Shown here in pieces: positions 32,266-37,839 of a stretch of DNA of 37,839 nt. The notes beneath the pieces were generated by a model. The model did no database searches. It saw nothing but the letters and a program-made list of their open reading frames with translations, and was not told where the DNA came from. The translations under genes and the position numbers were made by a program. The stretch is taken from assembly GCA_902776455.1 (NCBI GenBank), contig CACYQI010000021.1, positions 1 to 37,839 of the forward strand. The letters are read 5' to 3'. Source of the stretch: an uncultured Bacteroidales bacterium (GTDB taxonomy: Bacteria; Bacteroidota; Bacteroidia; Bacteroidales; Bacteroidaceae). Position 1 is the first letter of the stretch. Each line of letters opens with the position of its first letter.

Positions 32266-32507
32266 GGGAAAGCTTGTTTTTCTTCATTAATTCCGAGCGA
32301 ATGTGCCTTCCAAGTGCTCCACAGATGCTCTGTTGCAACCGGAACGAAGCAATCAAACAGAGCCGAAAAGCCCCCTCGTCTCACGACGAAGGAGCAATGT
32401 GACGCGTCGATTCTTAACTTCAAAAACCAATTCGACAAATAGAGTGTCGATGAAGTTCTGTTTCTGTTGGGTCCAGCATCGTGGAATGATGCGTGCCTAA
32501 GCTTGCT

Positions 32508-32945
32508 GATGCTTTGTCAATCTGATAGGTAATAGTGCAATTTCGCTTACAATATGTCATTGCTCAAAATAGAGAAAAAGCGGGCAAAACACGTCGAATT
32601 TGGCATCGTGGCATGGGACGTCGGCCGATGCTCCGTGGAGTATTGGCCTACACTCCACGGAGTATCTCCCTTTTCTGCACGTTGTGTTTGGTGATTTTCC
32701 AGCCGAAAATGTGCCGAAAAACGCTAAAAATCGCCCGATTTTGTAAGGTACAGGTGACAATTCTTAATTCTTATTTCTTAATTCTTAATTATAACATATT
32801 GTGTTTCAGCGTACATTCGATTTAAGCGCATTTCTTTGAAAAAACGACCAAAACCATGCCCGAAGCCGTTTGAAGCGGTTTTTAGCGGCCTTCACAATGT
32901 CAAAAAGAAAGCGAACCAGCCAATTCGGCAGCAAAATGTCAAGTG
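32508..32945. repeat. About 430-bp non-genic direct repeat, copy B
   Basis: Same orientation and content as 26920-27345, with 22-bp units at 32618-32639 and 32640-32661. The stretch 32270-32507 before it has no recognisable feature. Like copy A it is followed by a long hairpin element. Confidence 0.85.
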
Positions 32946-32964
32946 CAACTTCGGACGTTTAATC

Positions 32965-33265
32965 TACTTATGTTGTCCGGGGAAAAAGGCCGAAGGCCTG
33001 AAAGACCACAGACGGGGGCGCAAGCCCCCGGTAAAGGAGCATCAACAAAACAAAAGCCCAGAAGGGGCGACAGAATATCTAACTTGTTTAATTTCAACTT
33101 GCATCTATCTCTGTCGCCCCGTCGGGGCTTCTTTTGCTGTCGCACTACTACCGGGGGTTTCACCCCCGTCTGTGGTCTTTCGTCTCTTCGAGACTTTAGC
33201 CAAGCCCCAATGAACTGCTTTTCGTCAAGAAAGCCGAAGGATAGGAGCATAAGTAGAAGATCTCT
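32965..33265. repeat. Long hairpin repeat element, copy 2 (inverted relative to copy 1)
   Basis: AAAGACCACAGACGGGGG (33001-33018) is the exact reverse complement of 33163-33180, and GCCCAGAAGGGGCGACAGA pairs with TCTGTCGCCCCGTCGGGGC. The end CTTTCTTGACGAAAAGC, when the strand is reversed, corresponds to the beginning of copy 1 at 27395. Confidence 0.85.
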
Positions 33266-33399
33266 TTATTTCTCCCCAGACAACAATATTAATCTACTCA
33301 AAATTGCCGACAAATGCCGCAGGGGGATGAATTCACTTAAGTTTCGGAAGTAGGCAACTTAGAGTTTGTCAGGTTTTAATCAAACACAAAGACACAGAC

Positions 33400-33520
33400 C
33401 CTCTCCAAACCTCCCCCTCTATGGAGAGGCTTTCTTCGCCTGATGTTGACTTCGTCGACTTTCAGTTGACTTCGTCGACCTTCGGTTCTCCCCCTGGAGG
33501 GGGAGTTAGAGGGGGTCTTT
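33400..33520. repeat. Intergenic palindromic module downstream of the M56/TonB gene
   Basis: ACCCTCTCCAAACCTCCCCC opens it and CCCCCTGGAGGGGGAGTTAG closes it; between them TTGACTTCGTCGAC occurs twice. It contains the same submodules as the coding inserts. It is flanked by an inverted repeat: GTTTTTAATCAAACACAAAGAC-like sequence near 33372-33390 and GTCTTTGTGTTTGATTAAAA near 33559-33578. Confidence 0.75.
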
Positions 33521-33599
33521 TGTGTCTTCAACTCTTGGGTGAATCTTAGTGCCTTAGTGTCTTTGTGTTTGATTAAAAACATCCGAAACTTCAGTAAAT

Positions 33600-35498
33600 T
33601 CAGCGCAGACGGAACATGACTGGCAGGTTGAAGATACTGCGAACGGGATTGCCGTCCTCGTCCTTTCCTGGCTCCCATTTCGGCATCAGCTCCATCACGC
33701 GCTTGGCTTCTTCGAATAGCAGGTCGCCAAGGTCCTGCCCCGGCTCAAGCTTTTCCTGGCTGTCGGGATGCTCCTTCTTGTAAGTCTGAATTTCCACTTC
33801 CGTAAGCGCTTGGCTCGGAGCACGAGTCTTTTCTATGTGGCTGATGCTGCCGTCCTTCTCAATAACGAACCTTACGATAACACGTCCTTGCACGCCGAAC
33901 TCATGGCAAAGCTTGGGATAACGGATGTTCTCGGACATGAACTTGAAGCACTCCTCATCGCCGCCGGGGAACTTTGCTCTCTCCTTCACCACATTATAGA
34001 TGGTGTCGTTATTGTTTAAGACTTCCTTATCATTGAGCATTATCTTGGCGACGCTCTTGCCATTGACTGTAATATTGCCGTCGCCATCCATCTCTGCTCC
34101 GGGCAGCTTCTTGACGAGTTCCTTGACATCATCTTTGCTCTTGGTATTAATTACGATGGCACCATTGGCACCCTTGTCGCCCCACTTGGCGATGGCAGCA
34201 TCTTTCTGAAGCACGGTAATGCTCTCAACATCCTCAGGGTCGATATTAAGCAGTTTAGTTAACTGTTCCTCGGAGTTGATGTCCTTCGCAGCATCCTTAG
34301 GGCTTTCGTAGATTTTGCCGTTGAGGACAATCAGTGCATCCTTAGTCCCTCTCGTCTTTATCGAAAGTGCTTCCGTGCCATCAGGCTGGGTGATAAGACT
34401 GTTTTGAATCTCTTTGCCTTTCACAGCCTCCATAGCCTCTTGAGGCGTCATCTCTTTGCCATCGACAAGAACTTTTGAAACATTCTTTAATTCCACAACC
34501 TTTCTTTTTTCCTCTGAAGTTTGCAGGTTTGCGGAATTCTCCGTACCTTTGCCCTCGAGTTTGGATACTGTCTCCTCAATCGGAGCAACGAACTTAGGCG
34601 TAGCGAAGGCCGAAAGTGCCAACGCAGCCACCGGGATGACGTAGAGCGCCTTGCTCTTCATCCACGGATTTGACTTGATTTTCTTCATCATAGTGATACG
34701 TTTTTTAGTTAAACTATGGTTAAAGCTGTTGGCGAAAGGGTACCCACCGGAGCCAACGGCTTTTCTTATGAGCAACAACTGATAGCCTTGTGCCGAGACG
34801 CCCTGCTCGAGGACGAAGTTGTCGGCCTCGTATTCGTGAACATCACGCAGGCTGATGCCCAGCACGTAACAGAGCGGATTCCACCACTGAAGCATCTGTA
34901 CGAGGGTGAGCAGCACGACGTCCCACGAGTGGCGGCCCTGTATGTGTCCCATCTCGTGCAGTATAATCTCGCGGCCTGCCTCGTCGTAGTCCTTCTCCCC
35001 TATCACGATGTTCCGCATCCAGCTGAATGGCGCCACGTTATCCGAATGGCAGTAGATGCGGACGCCCTGCTCGTCGCTATGCCAAAGCACGCCCTTTCTC
35101 ATACCGAACTGCAGGCGGGCAATCTGCCAAAGACGTGCCGCGAGAAGCGCCACCATACCTATTATATATATAAAGGTGAAAAGGTGAAAAAGGGAAAAGG
35201 ACCCCTCCCTACCTCCCCTTAAAGGGGAGGCGATGACCTGCACCTCGGGCAAGACATGGACGGGAATGCCCAGCTCAAGCATCTGCAACTGAGCCGCTTG
35301 CACTACGGGCTGGTGGTCGAGCGACATCCAAGGAATGTTGCAGAGCGGCAGGACGAGCGACAGCAACAGGATGCTCAAGAGCACCATGCGATTGAAGCGG
35401 AAGAAACTCTCGCGCCTCAGCATCAGTATGTACGGCAAGTAGAGCATCGTCAGCACGATAGCGGACTTGATGGAATATAAAAGGACAGCGGACATCAT
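33600..35498 (-). CDS. BlaR1-like M56 metallopeptidase fused to TonB plug-like and TonB C-terminal domains
   Basis: The product has 632 residues. Membrane segments lie at about 5-25, 37-55 and 103-122. The M56 zinc motif HEMGH (181-185) with EYEAD (222-226) is followed by a membrane segment (ALYVIPVAALALSAFATPKF, about 285-305). A periplasmic region contains VESITVLQKDAAIAKWGDKG, ANGAIVINTK, a TonB-dependent-receptor plug-like piece. A TonB C-terminal domain ends the protein (FPGGDEECFKFMSENIRYPK, VQGRVIVRFVIEKDGSI). With the BlaI gene upstream it should form a signal-sensing pair: on stimulus the protease activity leads to loss of the repressor. Residues 91-100 (SPLRGGREGS), between the first two segments and the third, come from a short palindromic repeat. 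Confidence 0.88.
   Translation of the reverse strand: MMSAVLLYSIKSAIVLTMLYLPYILMLRRESFFRFNRMVLLSILLLSLVLPLCNIPWMSLDHQPVVQAAQLQMLELGIPVHVLPEVQVIASPLRGGREGSFSLFHLFTFIYIIGMVALLAARLWQIARLQFGMRKGVLWHSDEQGVRIYCHSDNVAPFSWMRNIVIGEKDYDEAGREIILHEMGHIQGRHSWDVVLLTLVQMLQWWNPLCYVLGISLRDVHEYEADNFVLEQGVSAQGYQLLLIRKAVGSGGYPFANSFNHSLTKKRITMMKKIKSNPWMKSKALYVIPVAALALSAFATPKFVAPIEETVSKLEGKGTENSANLQTSEEKRKVVELKNVSKVLVDGKEMTPQEAMEAVKGKEIQNSLITQPDGTEALSIKTRGTKDALIVLNGKIYESPKDAAKDINSEEQLTKLLNIDPEDVESITVLQKDAAIAKWGDKGANGAIVINTKSKDDVKELVKKLPGAEMDGDGNITVNGKSVAKIMLNDKEVLNNNDTIYNVVKERAKFPGGDEECFKFMSENIRYPKLCHEFGVQGRVIVRFVIEKDGSISHIEKTRAPSQALTEVEIQTYKKEHPDSQEKLEPGQDLGDLLFEEAKRVMELMPKWEPGKDEDGNPVRSIFNLPVMFRLR
35196..35232. 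repeat. Short palindromic module in the M56/TonB coding sequence
   Basis: ACCCCTCCCTACCTCCCCTT with AAAGGGGAGGCGA contains the CCTCCCCTTTAAGGGGAGG-type palindrome found between genes elsewhere. It adds about ten residues without breaking the frame. Confidence 0.7.
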
Positions 35499-35580
35499 AA
35501 TTTACGATCCTATTTAATTTACGATTTTACTATTTACAATTTACTATTTATGTACTATTTAGTAATTTAACTATTTACTG

Positions 35581-35655
35581 ACCCCTTCAGACCCCCTAAC
35601 CCCCTTTAGGGGGAACAACTTTCTCTCCCACGGGAGAGGGTTGGGGAGAGGCCTA
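35581..35655. repeat. Palindromic module between the BlaI and M56 genes
   Basis: ACCCCCTAACCCCCTTTAGG then GGGAACAACTTTCTCTCCCA and CGGGAGAGGGTTGGGGAGAG form hairpins. It separates the two genes of the pair by 198 bases, together with a GAATTAAGAATGAAGAGTGA tract. Confidence 0.75.
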
Positions 35656-35696
35656 CCTTTCACTTCGCCGAAGGCGACATTCTTCACTCTTCATTC

Positions 35697-36074
35697 TTAA
35701 TTCTTCGTTAATAAGAGCAGTTCCTTCACTTCTTCAGCCGAGAGGTTCTCTTCGGTGACGAAGTAGTTGAGCATCGATTTGACGCTGCCGCCAAAGAAGT
35801 TCTGCTTCACCTCCTGCATGGTGCGACGCGTGTATTCGGCCCGCGTCACGAGCGGCACATACCGGTGCGTCTTGCCCTGACCATCTACTTTGTGGAAGTC
35901 GAGATAACCTTTCTCGTAGAGCACTTTCAGGTAGGTCGCGATGGTAGTGTAGGCAGGCTTCGGCTCTTTGTAGTGTTCAAGAACGTCCCACGCACAAGCC
36001 GCTCCGTCGATGTCCCAAAGGATGTTCATCACTTCGAACTCTACCTTAGTCAATGTGTTGTCGTTGCGTTTCAT
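35697..36074 (-). CDS. BlaI/MecI/CopY-family transcriptional repressor
   Basis: This 125-residue winged-helix protein shows LTKVEFEVMNILWDIDGAAC at the N-terminus, PAYTTIATYLKVLYEKGYLD as recognition helix and wing, RYVPLVTRAEYTRR, then the C-terminal dimerisation helices (ENLSAEEVKELLLLTKN). It binds DNA as a dimer and is normally cut or released when the partner M56 protein is activated. The M56/TonB gene lies 198 bases downstream on the same strand. An inverted repeat AAGTAA-N7-TTACTT overlaps its -7 box, a likely autoregulatory operator. The last residue and stop come from the GAATTAAGAATGAAG tract. Confidence 0.93.
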   Translation of the reverse strand: MKRNDNTLTKVEFEVMNILWDIDGAACAWDVLEHYKEPKPAYTTIATYLKVLYEKGYLDFHKVDGQGKTHRYVPLVTRAEYTRRTMQEVKQNFFGGSVKSMLNYFVTEENLSAEEVKELLLLTKN

Positions 36075-36120
36075 ATCTTTTTTTAGTTGACAAGTTGACT
36101 ATTATTTTGTTTTCCGAGAG

Positions 36121-36152
36121 CAAAGTAAGGGAATTTTACTTAATCTCGCAAT
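36121..36152 (-). promoter_or_regulatory. Promoter and operator candidate of the BlaI gene
   Basis: TTACTTTG (36128-36121, one base from TAnnTTTG) and ATTG 20 bases upstream form a promoter. AAGTAA (36123-36128) and TTACTT (36136-36141) form an inverted repeat that covers the -7 box. Confidence 0.5.
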
Positions 36153-36232
36153 GTTTAGATATTGGAAAGTTTAGATATTAACTGCTTTTTAACGTTTATT
36201 CGTAGTAATTGAACAGTTATTCGTAGTTATTG
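36151..36232. repeat. Two pairs of direct repeats upstream of the BlaI gene
   Basis: GTTTAGATATT occurs twice with a 16-bp period (about 36153-36179), and TTATTCGTAGTAATTG / TTATTCGTAGTTATTG twice with a 21-bp period (about 36198-36232). They sit between the divergent BlaI and SGNH genes and may be regulator sites. The rest of 36233-36380 holds nothing recognisable. Confidence 0.6.
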
Positions 36233-36382
36233 GGAAACCGAAGCCACAAGTCGCGTTGCTTCGTGATTCAGTTTGCTCGGCATGCTCTTGCGGTTGGCAA
36301 CCCGACACATGGGAAGCAGCTCACTTGCACTCATTACGGACAAATATAGTTTTAATCATTTCGTTTTTTGAATAATACTTCG

Positions 36383-36390
36383 TAATTTTG
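36383..36390 (+). promoter_or_regulatory. -7 box of the SGNH hydrolase gene
   Basis: TAATTTTG matches TAnnTTTG and lies 34 bases upstream of ATG 36425. The -33 element is unclear. Confidence 0.6.
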
Positions 36391-36424
36391 CAAGCGGAAA
36401 CGTATCTCACCAAAAACTAAAACA

Positions 36425-37839
36425 ATGAAAAAGTCAACTTTCCTTTTGATTCTCCTGTGTGCTCTGACGGCATCGCTGCACGCAGAGCTGGTGTGGAAGC
36501 CTGGCAACGAACTGATTACCAGTTCTTCTCAAATCACCGCTACCCCGCCAGAGAGTTCGCAGTTCTCTGTTGCCAACCTGATTCGCCCCGAGAGCGACGG
36601 CGTAGGCACCAACCAGTACATCTACCACTCGGCATGGACGGGGTCGAACATGATTGGGGCAAACGAAGACCCCTTCCTGCAGTTCCACCTGGGCGAGGCT
36701 AAGCAGCACATCATCTTCTCGATGATCGGTTCGGCTTGGCAGGCTACGTACGACACGCCGACGGAAGTCGTCATCATGGCTGCCAACCTGCCTGGCACGT
36801 GGACACAAGTGGCGCACCTCACGAACATGCAAGACGACTTCACGTCCTTCACGCCCGAACGCTACGAGTCGCCCCATATCGACCTCGGAGCAGCATATAC
36901 CGACCTGAAGTTCCTCGTCAAGAAGACCTACGCCAATCGCAGGCAGTCGGCCGGCGGTCTGTTGCTCTCGCTGGGACGCTTCCAAATATACGAAGCGTAT
37001 GAGGGCGAGCAGGAACCCATCGACCCGAAAGCCAACATCAACCTGCTCTTCATCGGCAACAGCATCACCTACGGAGCAACGCTCAGCAACCCATCTGTGC
37101 AGGCGCCGCCAGTCGTGTGCCGTGCCTTGGTGGAACAGGCTACGGGGGTCACGACGAATGTGTACAACGGCGGACACTCCGGCATTACCACCTTCGGCTA
37201 TCTGCCTGGCAGAGACGACTTTAACCGCATCTTGAGCAACGCCAAAGCACTTAGGAAAGCAAACGGCGGACACATCTATATCTCCATCATGCTTGGCACA
37301 AACGACAGCGCCTGCACAGGAACAGAAGGCGCTCCCGTCGCTCCCGACACCTATGCCGAAAACATGAAGACCATCATCAACAAACTCATCGAGCAGATAC
37401 CCGACTGCAAGATTGTCCTCAACTACCCAATCTGGTACAGCCCAAGCACATACAACGGCGCGAAGTACCTGCAGGAAGGCCTCGACCGCCTTCACAGCTA
37501 CTATCCCGTGCTCGACGCACTCGTGGCTCAATACGAGCAGGTATATGCGGGGGCTATTTCTATCTGCATCCCAACCAGACAGGCGCCACCCGCTTGGCCG
37601 AGATATGGGCTAAGAGCCTCCTACAACTCATTGAGGCCGACAGCATTGAGGTGAAGAACCCTCTGCCCGAGTGGAACACATTCAAGCCCCAGAACAACAA
37701 GAAGTACAGCATGAGAACCCCGCGCGGCGAGATGGGCACGAAGGACGGCAAGATGACGAGTACCGTGCTGACCAGCATCGGCGCGACAAAGGGGGAGTTT
37801 GCTTTCATCACGCACGAGGGAAAGACTTATCTCTACAGC
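36425..37839 (+). pseudogene. Secreted SGNH/GDSL hydrolase with a frameshift, 3' end beyond the window
   Basis: A signal peptide (1-20, ending SLHA) is followed by a beta-rich carbohydrate-binding-like domain (about 25-190) and an SGNH hydrolase domain: INLLFIGNSITYG with Ser213 (block I), YNGGHSGIT (block II Gly), MLGTNDSA (block III Asn). The first frame then degenerates after EQVYAG and stops at 37654. From the G5 run at 37549-37553 the correct continuation is one frame over: GYFYLHPNQTGATRLAEIWA, which contains block V with the catalytic His, then a tail that runs off the window without a stop. One missing G would explain it: a mutation, a phase-variable tract or a sequencing error. The enzyme probably deacetylates or cleaves esters on glycans. 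Confidence 0.85.

Overview
The window looks like a chromosomal segment of a Bacteroidales bacterium, most likely Prevotella or a close relative. Supporting signs are promoter -7 boxes of the TAnnTTTG type, secreted glycoside hydrolases whose C-termini resemble Prevotella type IX sorting tails (GIYI...GKK), a Wzi/CapD/WecA-type surface polysaccharide cluster, a BlaI/M56-TonB pair and a YozG/DUF2975 pair. No rRNA, tRNA, CRISPR array or intact mobile element was recognised. Family names rest on motif recognition, not on a search.

Layout. 1-495: end of an esterase and a GNAT acetyltransferase cut short by a 53-bp palindrome. 496-1550: no gene, only dispersed and tandem repeats. 1551-9556 (minus): GH38 alpha-mannosidase, a small secreted carboxypeptidase-regulatory-domain protein and a GH43 enzyme. 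9737-12812 (plus): TenI/ThiE-like protein, ribose-phosphate pyrophosphokinase, PAP2 phosphatase. 12978-22057: surface polysaccharide region (CapD-type dehydratase on plus; WecA-type initiating transferase, lipoprotein, Wzi, GT2 and GT-C transferases on minus), with a transposase remnant inside. 22292-26772 (minus): RND pump and its periplasmic adaptor, without an outer-membrane channel gene beside them. 27910-28821 (minus): HTH regulator and DUF2975 membrane protein with two palindromic operator candidates. 29406-32009 (minus): GH51 arabinofuranosidase. 33600-36074 (minus): BlaI repressor and M56/TonB membrane protein. 36425-37839 (plus): SGNH hydrolase with a frameshift, running off the window.

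The most unusual content is the repeats. (a) G/C-rich palindromic modules, common between genes, also sit in frame inside at least five protein genes (PAP2, CapD, lipoprotein, GH51, M56), and one is translated on opposite strands in two unrelated genes. This resembles the protein-coding palindromic elements of Rickettsia. (b) Five arrays share a 22-bp period. (c) Simple-sequence tracts begin at, or supply, the stop codon of seven minus-strand genes. (d) A 36-bp perfect inverted repeat brackets about 200 bp between the two efflux genes. (e) A roughly 430-bp non-genic sequence occurs twice in direct orientation, each copy next to a hairpin element. (f) 9-bp tandem repeats encode the linker to the sorting tail in two secreted enzymes.
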